A stretch of DNA of 64,000 bases from JAUIIK01 sp963709995 (GTDB lineage Bacteria; Chloroflexota; Chloroflexia; Thermomicrobiales; CFX8). The notes below the pieces were generated by a model, which was given only the letters and a program-made list of their open reading frames with translations, ran no database searches and was not told the DNA's origin. Both the position numbers and the translations under genes were made by a program. The DNA lies in NCBI GenBank assembly GCA_963709995.1, contig CAVPYN010000008.1, positions 186,001-250,000 of the forward strand, given 5' to 3'. Positions 44,477 to 54,341 of this stretch are shown in pieces; position 1 is the stretch's first letter; every line of letters begins with the position of its first letter.

Positions 44477-44896
44477 GTGCCGACGATCAACCAACTGGTC
44501 CGCAAGGGTCGAAAGCAGAGCAGGAAGAAGACCAAAGCTCCTGCATTGCGTTACACAAACAATGCCCTCGGACGCTATGCGGGCAGGCTTCGTCGCGGCA
44601 AGGGATCGCCGCAGAAGCGCGGCGTGTGTACTCAGGTGCGAACGATGACGCCGAAGAAGCCGAATTCGGCTTTGCGCAAGATTTGTCGTGTGCGGCTAAC
44701 CAATGGAATGGAAGTGACTGCGTACATCCCAGGAGAAGGTCATAATCTGCAGGAGCACTCGGTCGTATTGATTCGTGGCGGTAGGGTAAAGGATCTTCCC
44801 GGAGTGCGCTACCACGTCGTTCGCGGCGCACTTGATGCGCGCGGCGTCGATGATCGCAAACAGGGACGGTCGAAGTACGGCACGAAAAAGTCGTAG
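44477..44896 (+). CDS. rpsL: Ribosomal protein uS12
   Basis: 139 residues. The decoding-site loop TPKKPNSALRKI and GGRVKDLPGVRYH carry the Lys residues linked to streptomycin response in other bacteria, all wild type. Between KAPAL and PQKRGVC there is an extra segment of about 15-20 basic residues (RYTNNALGRYAGRLRRGKGS) absent from Thermus and most bacteria and, from memory, typical of Chloroflexota. First gene of the str operon; starts at GTG 44477. Confidence 0.97.
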   Translation: MPTINQLVRKGRKQSRKKTKAPALRYTNNALGRYAGRLRRGKGSPQKRGVCTQVRTMTPKKPNSALRKICRVRLTNGMEVTAYIPGEGHNLQEHSVVLIRGGRVKDLPGVRYHVVRGALDARGVDDRKQGRSKYGTKKS

Positions 44897-45069
44897 GTAT
44901 CGAATCTCGTCGTCCGCATCCGAGCGGATACGCGAGATTTCCTGAGACCAGGTACCAGGATCATCGGAGCGGCCTCGCGATTTGATCAGCGATGACCGCT
45001 CTTATGTGTGAGTGAAGTAACGGGAGTCAGTAGCAACGCTCGACCGAGGGAACGGGAGAAGCGTAGGCA

Positions 45070-45543
45070 ATGCCACGACGCGGCAACATCGAAAAGCGGA
45101 TGGTGCCGCCGGACCCGCGGTATGGCAGCGACATCCTTCAGCGTTTCATCAATAAGTTGATGGAACGCGGCAAGAAGGGAGTCGCCGAGCGCATCGTCTA
45201 CACGGCGACTGGATATTGGTCGAAGAACGCACAGGCCGCGATCCGCTCGAAGTCTTTAACCAGGCGATCATGAATGCGAGTCCGGCTATCGAGGTGAAGC
45301 CGCGACGGGTCGGCGGCGCGACCTATCAGGTGCCGGTTCAGGTTCCGGACAACCGCGCGCGAGTCGCTCGCGATGCGCTGGCTGCTGCAGGCGACGAGAT
45401 CGCGCCCGGGAAGATCGATGTCGGACAAGCTGGCAAACGAAATTCTGGATGCATTCAACAACACCGGCGCGGCCGTCAAGCGGCGCGAAGATACCCATCG
45501 GATGGCCGAGGCGAACAAGGCATTTGCACACTACAACTGGTAG
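45070..45543 (+). CDS. rpsG: Ribosomal protein uS7, two frameshifts
   Basis: About 157 residues after correction. It begins MPRRGNIEKRMVPPDPRYGS, continues after a shift near 45235 with PLEVFNQAIMNASPAIEVKPRRVGGATYQVP, and after another near 45360 with SMSDKLANEILDAFNNTGAAVKRREDTHRMAEANKAFAHY to the stop at 45543. Primary 16S rRNA-binding protein of the 30S head. The ORF pieces alone would look truncated; homology shows the gene is whole. Confidence 0.93.
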
Positions 45544-45599
45544 ACGACGTTTCGACGACGAATCGAATGGACGTATCACGACAAGGACTGAGATTTTCG

Positions 45600-47712
45600 T
45601 GAGTACGAAAACAGCGAGCAAACCAGTCGGAGCTCAGGGCTTCGGCGCTACAACAGACGAGGAACATCGGCATCATTGCCCATATCGATGCCGGTAAGAC
45701 GACGACGACGGAGCGCATCCTCTACTACACCGGGCGCGTTCATCGCCCCGGTGAGGTACACGAGGGCGCGGCGACGATGGACTGGATGGCCCAGGAACGC
45801 GAGCGTGGCATTACTATCACCGCCGCTGCGACGACCTGTTTCTGGCAAGACCATCGGATCAACATCATCGACACGCCCGGTCACGTCGATTTCACGGCCG
45901 AGGTTGAGCGTTCTCTGCGAGTGCTCGACGGCGGTGTCGTCGTGTTCGACGCCGTAGCAGGCGTCGAGCCGCAGTCTGAAACGGTTTGGCGGCAGGCCGA
46001 CAAGTACAACGTGCCGCGCATCTGTTTCGTCAATAAGATGGACCGCACCGGCGCCGATTACTGGCGCACGATTGAGATGATCAAGTGATCGGCTGCGCGC
46101 CAAACCAGCTGTCATGCAGATACCAATCGGTGCAGAGAATGACTATCTCGGACTAATCGATCTCTTCGATGAAGTTGCCTACATCTACCACGATGAGATG
46201 GGCCTGAACATCGAACGCACCGAGATTCCGGCTGAGATGCAAGAGGAAGCCGCTGAACATCGCAACACTCCTGATCGAGACGATCGCTGAGACCGACGAG
46301 GATACTGCTTATGCAGTATCTCGAAGGTGAAGAGCTCACTGTCGAGGAACTCAAGGCAGCGCTTCGGCGGGCAACGATCGCGAACGAACTTGTTCCGGTG
46401 CTCAACGGCACTGCGCTGAAGAACAAAGGCGTCCAGCGAATGCTGGATGCCGTCATTGACTTCCTGCCTTCGCCGCTCGACGTTCCTCCAATGGAGGGGT
46501 TTGAGACAGACGCCAGACGGTGAGATTGGTGCGGGTTTCCCGACCAACCGATCCGGATGCTCCGTTCTCCGCGTTGGCATTCAAGGTTATGGCTGATCCA
46601 CACGTTGGCAGACTCGTATTCATCCGTGTCTACTCAGGAACGCTTGTCTGCTGGTTCGTACGCGTACAACGCCACACGAATGAGCGCGAGCGCGTCGGCC
46701 GGCTGCTCCAGATGCACGCAAACTCCCGCGAGGAGATCGAAGAAGTCGCGGCCGGGGATATCTGTGCGATCATCGGTTTGAAGGACACCTTCACCGGCGA
46801 TACGCTCTGTGACGACGATCATCGCATTCTGCTTGAGACTATCAGCTTCCCAGAGCCGGTTATTGAAGTCGCGATTGAGCCGAAGACACGCGCCGATCAG
46901 GACAAGATGGGCTGGCGCTGGCGCGCCTGGCTGAAGAAGATCCAACGTTCCGGCTGCGTACCGACGACGAGACCGGCCAGACGATCATCATGGGTATGGG
47001 CGAACTACATCTCGAAGTGATCGTCGATCGAATGTTGCGCGAGTTCAAGGTACACGCAAACGTCGGCCGGCCGCAGGTTGCGTATCGCGAGACAGTTTCG
47101 CGCCCAGTCGACCGTATCCAGGGCCGCTTCGTCCGACAGTCGGGTGGTCGTGGACAGTACGGGCATGTGGTTATCAACATCGAACCACTCGATCGTGGCG
47201 AAGGCTTTGTCTTCGAAGACAAGATCGTTGGCGGTTCGATCCCTCGTGAATACATTTCGTCTGTTCAGGCAGGTATCGCCGAGGCGTTGGACACTGGTGG
47301 CCCAGCCGGCTTCCCGGTTGTGGACATCAAAGTTGAATTGATTGATGGCTCTTACCATGATGTTGACTCCTCGGAGATGGCATTCAAGATTGCCGGTTCG
47401 ATGGCGATCCAGGATGCAATGCGGCGAGGACACCCCGTGGTACTCGAACCGGTCATGAACGTGGAAGTTGTCACGCCTGAAGAGTATATGGGTGACGTCA
47501 TCGGACAGCTCAACTCGAAGCGTGGACGCATCGAAGGTATGGAGCCGCGTTCGGGCGCGCAGGTTGTCAGGGCATTCGTCCCACTGGCGAGCATGTTCGG
47601 CTACACGACCGAGCTTCGTTCGATGACCCAGGGACGCGCGACATCGACGATGGAATTTGGACATTACGAGCCTCTACCAGCAGACCTGGTTGAGGAAATC
47701 AAGAAGAACTAG
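45600..47712 (+). CDS. fusA: Elongation factor G, several frameshifts
   Basis: About 704 residues. GTPase motifs: NIGIIAHIDAGKTTTTERILYY (P-loop), ERGITITAAATT (switch I), IIDTPGHVDFTAEVERSL (G3) and CFVNKMDRTGADY (G4). Later domains: MEGFETD, SREEIEEVAAGDICAI, GMGELHLEVIVDRMLREF, RQSGGRGQYGHVVI, and AVKVEL-type IDGSYHDVDSSEMAFK. Frame changes near 45650, 46085, 46265, 46310, 46520 and 46900-46960, each with continuing homology, so sequence errors. It starts at GTG 45600. EF-G drives translocation on the ribosome. Confidence 0.95.
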
Positions 47713-47773
47713 GTTGAATCGGGTGATCGTCGAAGGCGGGGCACTTCGGTTTATTTTGAGGAGGAAGAGCGAG

Positions 47774-48976
47774 ATGGCGAAGCAGCGATTTGAGCGGACG
47801 AAGCCGCACGTCAATATAGGGACGATTGGGCATGTCGACCACGGCAAGACGACGTTGACGGCGGCGATCACCAAGACGCTGGGACTGGCCGGGACGAAGC
47901 CGCCTTTCGTCAGTTTCGATTCGATCGACAACGCGCCGGAAGAGCGCGAACGTGGGATCACGATCGCGATCAGCCACGTCGAGTACGAGACGGATGCGCG
48001 CCACTACGCGCACGTCGACTGTCCAGGCCATGCCGACTACATCAAGAACATGATCACCGGGGCCGCCCAGATGGACGGTGCGATTCTGGTGGTGAGTGCG
48101 CCGGATGGACCGATGCCGCAGACGCGCGAGCACATCCTGCTGGCGCGGCAGGTCGAGGTGCCGGCGATGGTCGTCTTCCTGAACAAAGTCGACCAGATGG
48201 ACGACGAAGAGTTGCTGGAGTTGGTCGAGTTGGAAGTCCGCGAACTGCTCAGCGACTACGAGTTCCCGGGTGATGAGATTCCGATCATCCGGGGCAGTGC
48301 GCTGGCGGCGTTGGAGAGTGACCAGCGAGGTGCCAGTGCGCCGGAGTACGCGCCGATCCTGGAGTTGATGCAGGCGGTGGATGACTACATCCCGACGCCG
48401 GAGCGGTGATGGATCGTCCGTTCCTGATGCCGATTGAAGATGTGTTTGGGATCAAGGGACGTGGCACGGTCGTGACCGGTCGAGTCGAGCGTGGGCAGGT
48501 CAAGCAGGGTGAGACGATCGAGATCGTCGGGATCAAGCCGACGGTGACGACGGTGGTGACCGGGGTGGAGATGTTCCAGAAGACGTTGGATGCTGGTGTG
48601 GCGGGCGACAACGTTGGTGCGTCTGTTGCGGGGCATCGAGCGGGAGGACATTGAGCGGGGACAGGTGTTGGCGGCGCCGGGGAGCATTACGCCGCACACG
48701 ACCTTCAACGCTGAGGTGTATGTGTTGAGCAAGGAAGAAGGGGGACGGCACACGCCGTTTTTCCGGGGTTACCGGCCCCAGTTCTATGTGCGGACGACCG
48801 ATGTGACCGGGGCGATTGATTTTGCGCCGGAGCTGGAGATGGTGATGCCGGGGGACAATGTCGAGATGAAGGTGGAGTTGATCCAGCCGGTGGCGATTGA
48901 AGAAGGGTTGCGCTTTGCGATCCGTGAAGGTGGTCGGACCGTCGGCGCAGGCGTCGTCACCTCCATCATCGAGTAA
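47774..48976 (+). CDS. tuf: Elongation factor Tu, two frameshifts
   Basis: About 400 residues. GTPase motifs: NIGTIGHVDHGKTTLTAAIT, ERGITIAISHVEYET, DCPGHADYIKNMITGAAQMDG and FLNKVDQMDDEELLE. A missing base near 48408 breaks PTPER/DRPFLMPIEDVF and an extra base near 48618 breaks GDNVGA/LLRGIERED; homology continues. Strong GAGGAGG precedes ATG 47774. Codon choice here is visibly more G-rich than in neighbours, as expected for a very highly expressed gene. It delivers aminoacyl-tRNA to the ribosome. Confidence 0.96.
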
Positions 48977-49010
48977 TCAGCGCATCTGACGCGGGGAGAC
49001 AGAGGACAAC

Positions 49011-49331
49011 ATGGCAACACGGCGACCGACGCAGAAGATCAGAATTCGACTGAAAGCATACGATCATAAGATTCTCGATCAGTCTGCATCGCGAATCGTG
49101 GAGACAGCGGAAAGCACGGGCGCAAAGGTTGCCGGGCCGGTCCCGCTTCCGACCCGAATACAGAAGTTCACGGTCATTCGGTCTCCGTTCATTGACAAGG
49201 ACTCGCAGGAGCATTTCGAGATACGAACCCACAAGCGTCTCATCGACGTGCTCGAGCCGAGCCATTCGACGATTCGGGCGCTGATGCGTCTGAATCTTCC
49301 GGCCGGCGTGGATATTGAAATTAAGTTGTAA
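49011..49331 (+). CDS. rpsJ: Ribosomal protein uS10
   Basis: 106 residues. Typical uS10: KIRIRLKAYDHKILDQSASRIVETA, then GPVPLPTRIQKFTVIRSPFIDKDSQEHFEIRTHKRLIDV. First gene of the S10 operon; follows tuf by 34 bases. In other bacteria it also acts as NusE in antitermination. Confidence 0.97.
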   Translation: MATRRPTQKIRIRLKAYDHKILDQSASRIVETAESTGAKVAGPVPLPTRIQKFTVIRSPFIDKDSQEHFEIRTHKRLIDVLEPSHSTIRALMRLNLPAGVDIEIKL

Positions 49332-49426
49332 CGACGTGCTGGACGTACCAGCGCGGTATTACGCTCTCAGCGTGGCGCCGGGTGCAATACGCATCTAAGC
49401 CACCACCCTCGGAGCGGGAAGAGCCA

Positions 49427-50062
49427 ATGGTACAGGGATTACTTGCGAAGAAACTCGGAATGACACAGGTCTTCAATCCTGACGGCACGGTCGTGCCGGT
49501 AACGGTATTGAAGGTTGGGCCGTGTGTCGTCACGCAGATACGAACAAACGAGCGCGACGGTTATCAGGCTGTTCAGCTTGGATTCGAAGAGTCCAAGCGC
49601 CTGACCAGTCCCAAGCGAGGACACCAGCGGACTGCTGGTTCGTCCCTTCGTCATTTGCGCGAGGTTCGATCCGACGACATAAGCGGATACGAAGTTGGCC
49701 AGGTGATCGACTGCTCGATCTTTGATGCGGGACAGTCGGTCGACGTTACTGGCACGTCAAAGGGCAAAGGCTTCGCTGGCGTAGTTAAGCGGCATGGATT
49801 CAGTGGCGGGCCTGCGACGCACGGGCAATCAGACCGGCATCGAGCACCGGGTTCGATCGGTTCAAGCGCGACCCCGGGTCGGGTCTTTAAGGGAATGCGC
49901 ATGGCCGGGCGGATGGGGAATGAGACCAAGACGGTGCTGAACCTTTCCGTTCAGCACGTTGATCCAGAGAAGCACCTGGTACTGGTCAAAGGTTCGGTTC
50001 CAGGAGCGAATAACGGGCTTGTATTCATCCGTCACGCGGTCAAGTCGGGCAAATCGGCGTAG
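49427..50062 (+). CDS. rplC: Ribosomal protein uL3
   Basis: 211 residues. Starts MVQGLLAKKLGMTQVFNPDG; the conserved peptidyl-transferase-centre segment HRAPGSIGSSATPGRVFKGM is present. ATG 49427 chosen at the normal N-terminus; an upstream frame from 49382 has no family match. Confidence 0.96.
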   Translation: MVQGLLAKKLGMTQVFNPDGTVVPVTVLKVGPCVVTQIRTNERDGYQAVQLGFEESKRLTSPKRGHQRTAGSSLRHLREVRSDDISGYEVGQVIDCSIFDAGQSVDVTGTSKGKGFAGVVKRHGFSGGPATHGQSDRHRAPGSIGSSATPGRVFKGMRMAGRMGNETKTVLNLSVQHVDPEKHLVLVKGSVPGANNGLVFIRHAVKSGKSA

Positions 50063-50089
50063 GTGCCGACGCTGCTACAGGAGAGTGCA

Positions 50090-50729
50090 ATGAAAGCGAC
50101 AATTTACGACACTCAGGCAGCTGAGGTCGGCAGCGAAGAGCTTGACGACTCGGTGTTCGGCATCGAGCCGAATGTCGCCGTTATGCACCAGGCGCACGTA
50201 CGCCAGCAGGCAAATGGACGACTTGGCACGCACGACACCAAGACGCGATCTCAGGTCAGAGGTGGCGGTCGGAAACCATGGCGTCAAAAGGGCACAGGAC
50301 GCGCGAGACATGGATCGACCCGTTCACCAATCTGGCGCACAGGCGGAGTCGTGTTTGGCCCGCACCCGCGCTCATATAGTAAGAAGATGCCAAAGAAGAT
50401 GCGCCAACTCGCGATTCGATCGGCGCTTTCAGCCAAGGCCGCTGATGAGCGGATCGTTATCGTGCAAGGGTCTGAATGAAGTCGAACCCCGCACTCGTTT
50501 CATGCGTGATCTCCTCGAAGATCTGCCGACGGAAGGGGCGCGGAAGACGTTGATCGTCATCGGTCCCGATGGCGACTGGACCTCGGTGTACCGGGCCGCC
50601 GGTAATCTTCCAGGCGTGAAGATCATTCGCGCTGGCTACATCAACGTGCATGACGTACTCACTCACGAACGCTTGCTGTTGACGACCGAAGCTGTAACGA
50701 CGATCCATGATCTTTGGGGGGCGAATTAG
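50090..50729 (+). CDS. rplD: Ribosomal protein uL4, one frameshift
   Basis: About 213 residues. The first part has VAVMHQAHVRQQANGRLG, the exit-tunnel loop TRSQVRGGGRKPWRQKGTGRARHGS and GGVVFGPHPR. A frame change near 50475 is followed by the expected C-terminal half (LVIGPDGDWTSVYRAAGNLPG-like, INVHDVLTHERLLLTTEAV) to the stop at 50729. Probably a sequence error. Confidence 0.94.
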
Positions 50730-50731
50730 CT

Positions 50732-51043
50732 GTGGTAAGAAACTTGCATCACTCCGAAGTGCTGGTCCGGCCGATCATCACGGAAAAGAGCACTGACCTG
50801 ACGCCGCTCGGGCAGTACGTGTTCGAAGTCGCGATGGCAGCGAACAAGACGCAGATTCGCGCCGCGGTGGAACGGATCTTTGGCGTTGAGGTCGAGAGTG
50901 TCAACACACAGATCGTCAAGCCAAAGAAGCGGCGGGTTTACCGGGCTCGACGTAGCCCGATTTACGGGCGCATTGGCGCGATGAAAAAGGCGGTGGTGAC
51001 GCTGGTGCCGGGTGATACAATCGATATCTTTGGCGATATTTAG
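50732..51043 (+). CDS. rplW: Ribosomal protein uL23
   Basis: 103 residues. HSEVLVRPIITEKSTDL, then ANKTQIRAAVERIFGVEV and the basic loop PKKRRVYRARRSPIYGR, the exit-site region that docks trigger factor and SRP. GTG 50732 start, 2 bases after rplD, suggests translational coupling. Confidence 0.95.
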   Translation: MVRNLHHSEVLVRPIITEKSTDLTPLGQYVFEVAMAANKTQIRAAVERIFGVEVESVNTQIVKPKKRRVYRARRSPIYGRIGAMKKAVVTLVPGDTIDIFGDI

Positions 51044-51061
51044 GGGACGGGAAGAAGACGC

Positions 51062-51889
51062 ATGCCAGTACGAAGATACAAGCCAACGTCCCCGGGCCGG
51101 AGAGGGATGATTGTCCTCGATACCGGGGATATCACCAACCAGAAGCCGGAGAAGAGCCTGATCGAGATCCTGCCGAAAAAGGCCGGCCGCTCTGGCGGGA
51201 AGATTTCCGTACGCCATCAGGCTGGACGTCACAAGCGTTACTACCGAAAGATCGACTTCAAGCGCAACAAGGACGGAGTTCCTGGCAAGGTTGCGTCCAT
51301 CGAATATGACCCGAACAGGACCGCTCGGATCGCGCTACTCAATTACGTTGACGGTGAGAAGCGTTACATCCTTGCGCCGGTGGGGTTGCGTGTTGGCGAT
51401 GAGGTCATCTCTGGCCCCGACGCCCCGATCCGGGTGGGTAATGCCCTGGCTCTGCGAGACATACCGCTTGGGACGTCGATTCACAACATCGAATTGAACC
51501 CTGGCCGTGGAGGACAACTTGTCCGGGCCGCGGGCGCAAGCGCTCAGCTCATGGCAAAAGTCGACGATTACGCGCAGATCCGGATGCCGTCAGGCGAGTT
51601 TAGACTGGTTCTCCTGGATTGTCGGGCGACGTTGGGACAGGTCGGCAATCTCGACCACCAGAACATCGTCATTGGCAAAGCGGGTAGAGCCCGTAACATG
51701 GGCCGCAGGCCGACTGTGCGCGGTTCGGCGATGAACCCGAACGACCACCCGCATGGGGGCGGTGAAGGCAAGGCTCCAATCGGCGGACAGCCGAAGACTC
51801 CCTGGGGCAAACCTGCCATGGGGTATCGCACGCGTCGTAACAAGCAGACAGGGAAGTTCATCGTTCGCCGGCGCGGCCGGCGTCGCTAA
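51062..51889 (+). CDS. rplB: Ribosomal protein uL2
   Basis: 275 residues. MPVRRYKPTSPGRRGM, HKRYYRKIDFKRNKDG, and the C-terminal VRGSAMNPNDHPHGGGEGKAP with the conserved His important for peptidyl transfer. Full length and unbroken. Confidence 0.97.
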   Translation: MPVRRYKPTSPGRRGMIVLDTGDITNQKPEKSLIEILPKKAGRSGGKISVRHQAGRHKRYYRKIDFKRNKDGVPGKVASIEYDPNRTARIALLNYVDGEKRYILAPVGLRVGDEVISGPDAPIRVGNALALRDIPLGTSIHNIELNPGRGGQLVRAAGASAQLMAKVDDYAQIRMPSGEFRLVLLDCRATLGQVGNLDHQNIVIGKAGRARNMGRRPTVRGSAMNPNDHPHGGGEGKAPIGGQPKTPWGKPAMGYRTRRNKQTGKFIVRRRGRRR

Positions 51890-51924
51890 TAGCGTCGTAT
51901 CTAGAAGTTCCATCGGGAGGCAAC

Positions 51925-52209
51925 ATGGGCAGGTCATCGAAAAAGGGACCGTGGATCAACGAAAAACTGCTCCAACGAGTTCAGCAGATGAACGAGTCGG
52001 GCGACCGGCGTGTCGTGCGGACCTGGTCGCGAGCATCGGTCATTTTTCCGGATTTTGTTGGGCACACGGTTGCGGTACACGATGGCCGGAGACATGTTCC
52101 AGTATTCGTGACCGAGAACATGGTGGGTCACAAATTCGGAGAGTTCGCGCCTACACGAACATTTCGTGGTCATGGCCGGGACGCCGACCGTCAGACGCGG
52201 CGCGTCTAA
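51925..52209 (+). CDS. rpsS: Ribosomal protein uS19
   Basis: 94 residues. GRSSKKGPWINEKLLQRV, then RTWSRASVIFPDFVGHTVAVHDGRRHVPVFVTENMVGHKFGEF. Normal length; GGGAGG upstream. Confidence 0.97.
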   Translation: MGRSSKKGPWINEKLLQRVQQMNESGDRRVVRTWSRASVIFPDFVGHTVAVHDGRRHVPVFVTENMVGHKFGEFAPTRTFRGHGRDADRQTRRV

Positions 52210-52237
52210 CATCAAGCGTCAGGGGAGGAACTAGAGC

Positions 52238-52582
52238 GTGGAGATTCAATCTCAAAACCGGCGAGTCGCGGTGTCGGCGCAGAAAATGCGTATGGTCATT
52301 GACCTTGTGCGCGGGCGCGACGTGACCGAAGCGCTGGCAGTGCTCAATTTCACGCCCAACAAGAGCGCGGTGGAGGTGGCGCGGACGATCAAGGCCGCGC
52401 AATCCGACGCGGAAAACGTGTACGACCTTGATCCTGACGGTCTTTACGTGAAGACGATTTACGCCGACGAAGGACCAACGTTCCGGCGCTGGCGCGCCAG
52501 AGCCCGGGGACGTGTGAATCGCCGATTGAAACGAACCAGCCACCTGACGGTGGTGCTGGCAGAGCGGGGAAGGGACGACTGA
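52238..52582 (+). CDS. rplV: Ribosomal protein uL22
   Basis: 114 residues. SAQKMRMVIDLVRGRDVTEALAVLNFTPNKSA, then GPTFRRWRARARGRVNRRLKRTSHLTVVL, the loop reaching the exit tunnel. GTG 52238 start. Its TGA overlaps the rpsC ATG by one base. Confidence 0.96.
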   Translation: MEIQSQNRRVAVSAQKMRMVIDLVRGRDVTEALAVLNFTPNKSAVEVARTIKAAQSDAENVYDLDPDGLYVKTIYADEGPTFRRWRARARGRVNRRLKRTSHLTVVLAERGRDD

Positions 52583-53265
52583 TGGGTCGCAAGATTAACC
52601 CGATTGGCTTTCGCCTCGGCGGTGTCCACACCTGGGATTCCAATTGGTACGCCGAGCGGAATTACACGGAGCAGTTACATGAGGATCTTGAAATCCGGGA
52701 GATCATCGAAAAGGAGATGACCCGCGCCGGAATTTCCCGCGTGTTCATCGAACGATCGGCGAACCGGATCGAAATCACGATCTATACCTCGAAGCCCGGA
52801 ATCGTGATCGGCAAGCAGGGCTCGAACGTTGAGCGGTTGCGCCAGCTTCTCGAGAGTGAACTCGATAAGCGGGTGCATCTCAAGATCGAAGAGATCAAAG
52901 TGCCAGAACTGGATGCGCGTCTGGTTGCGGAGTCGATCGCAGAGCAGTTGCTCCGGCGTGTGTCATATCGACGAGCGATGAAGCACGCAGTTGGCCAGGC
53001 CATGCGCCGCGGCGCGTTAGGCGTCAAGATCCGGCTGGGCGGGCGTCTGGGCGGTGCGGAGATGTCGCGTGCCGTCGTCGAAATGGATGGACGCGTGCCT
53101 CTCCATACGATGCGCGCGGACATTGACTTCGCGGTTGTGCACGCGCCGACAACCTATGGTCAGATCGGCGTGAAGGTGTGGATTTATCGCGGCGACATCC
53201 TGCCCGAGAAGGAGCAGGAAGTTTTGGAACGCGCTGAGGCCGCGCTTGCGGCGCTGACAAGCTAG
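52582..53265 (+). CDS. rpsC: Ribosomal protein uS3
   Basis: 227 residues. GRKINPIGFRLGGVHTWDS, the KH-domain turn KPGIVIGKQGSNVERLR, and VRLGGRLGGAEMSR-type C-terminal domain (VKIRLGGRLGGAEMSRAV). Coupled to rplV by a one-base overlap. Confidence 0.97.
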   Translation: MGRKINPIGFRLGGVHTWDSNWYAERNYTEQLHEDLEIREIIEKEMTRAGISRVFIERSANRIEITIYTSKPGIVIGKQGSNVERLRQLLESELDKRVHLKIEEIKVPELDARLVAESIAEQLLRRVSYRRAMKHAVGQAMRRGALGVKIRLGGRLGGAEMSRAVVEMDGRVPLHTMRADIDFAVVHAPTTYGQIGVKVWIYRGDILPEKEQEVLERAEAALAALTS

Positions 53266-53294
53266 CAGACTTCAGGACTGTACAGGGGGTCGCC

Positions 53295-53750
53295 ATGTTG
53301 ATGCCAAGACGTGAAAAACACAGGAAGACATTCCGCGGGAAAATGCGCGGTCTGTCCCATAGAGGTGACACCGTCGCTTTCGGCGACTTTGGTATTCAGG
53401 CGCTTGAGGCGGGTTGGGTTACCGGCCGGCAGATCGAAGCGGCCCGTCGTGCCATCACGAACTATATCCGTCGTGGCGGGAAGGTGTGGATCCGAATCTT
53501 TCCGGATAAGCCGGTGACCCAGAAGCCGGCTGAGACGCGGATGGGCAAAGGCAAGGGGAATCCGGAGTACCACGTTGCAGTTGTTCGACCGGGTCGAATC
53601 ATGTTTGAACTCGCTGGCGTGCCTGAAGATGTCGCCCGGGAAGCTCTGCGGCGTGCTGCGATGAAGATGCCGATGCGTACGAAAATCGTTGCTCGCGAAG
53701 TGACCGGGCGAGCGGTATCTGGCGGCGATACTGTCGCGGCGGGAGACTAG
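53295..53750 (+). CDS. rplP: Ribosomal protein uL16
   Basis: 151 residues. MLMPRREKHRKTFRGKMRG, FGDFGIQALEAGWVTGRQIEAARRAI, and MGKGKGNPEYHVAVVRPGRIMFEL. Binds 23S rRNA near the A site. Normal length. Confidence 0.97.
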   Translation: MLMPRREKHRKTFRGKMRGLSHRGDTVAFGDFGIQALEAGWVTGRQIEAARRAITNYIRRGGKVWIRIFPDKPVTQKPAETRMGKGKGNPEYHVAVVRPGRIMFELAGVPEDVAREALRRAAMKMPMRTKIVAREVTGRAVSGGDTVAAGD

Positions 53751-53755
53751 TAGCG

Positions 53756-53983
53756 ATGAAACCGACGGAAATCCGAGTCATGTCGGACGAGCAGCTTGTC
53801 GAGCGAATCGACGAGTTGCGTGAAGAATGGCGCCAGCATCGATTTGACCGCGCAGTGGGTCGTTTGACTAATACGCGGCGCATCTGGCACATCCGGAGAG
53901 ACATCGCGCGGATACGGACGATACAGCGCGAACGCGAAATCGATGCCGAAGTTGCCGCAGCTCTGGCTGAAGCGGCGGACTAG
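53756..53983 (+). CDS. rpmC: Ribosomal protein uL29
   Basis: 75 residues, all helical: MKPTEIRVMSDEQLVERIDELREEWRQHRF, then GRLTNTRRIWHIRRDIARIRTI. It lies 5 bases after rplP. Confidence 0.94.
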   Translation: MKPTEIRVMSDEQLVERIDELREEWRQHRFDRAVGRLTNTRRIWHIRRDIARIRTIQREREIDAEVAAALAEAAD

Positions 53984-54022
53984 AGACATTTTGAGCACTT
54001 CAGGAGCCAGAGAGGCTAGACG

Positions 54023-54322
54023 ATGGTAGAGAAGACTGCCGCAGTTGACGCGGAGCCAACAGCAAGAACTCGTCGGGTGACAAAAGTCGGCGTTGTCGTT
54101 AGCGACAAGAGCGACAAGACCGTGGTGGTCGCCGTCGAGAATCGACGACGTCATCCGCTATATCGCAAGACCGTTGCACGGACCAAGAAGTTTCATGCTC
54201 ACGATGAGCAAAACGAGTGCATTGTTGGCGATATCGTACGGATCGAGGAGTCCCGGCCGCGAAGCAAACTCAAGCGATGGGTTGTCCAAGATATTATCGA
54301 GCGCGCGGAGCGCGGCATCTAG
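54023..54322 (+). CDS. rpsQ: Ribosomal protein uS17
   Basis: 99 residues. After a ~17-residue N-terminal extension comes RRVTKVGVVVSDKSDKTVVV, then HPLYRKTVARTKKFHAHDE and GDIVRIEESRPRSKLKRW, the OB-fold of uS17. Confidence 0.96.
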   Translation: MVEKTAAVDAEPTARTRRVTKVGVVVSDKSDKTVVVAVENRRRHPLYRKTVARTKKFHAHDEQNECIVGDIVRIEESRPRSKLKRWVVQDIIERAERGI

Positions 54323-54341
54323 AGAATCAGGGTTCGAAGAG

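Noticed and set aside
39882..47712. Programmed frameshifting or stop recoding in rpoC and fusA
   Set aside because: The breaks are many, lack slippery sequences and go in both directions; sequence error is far simpler.
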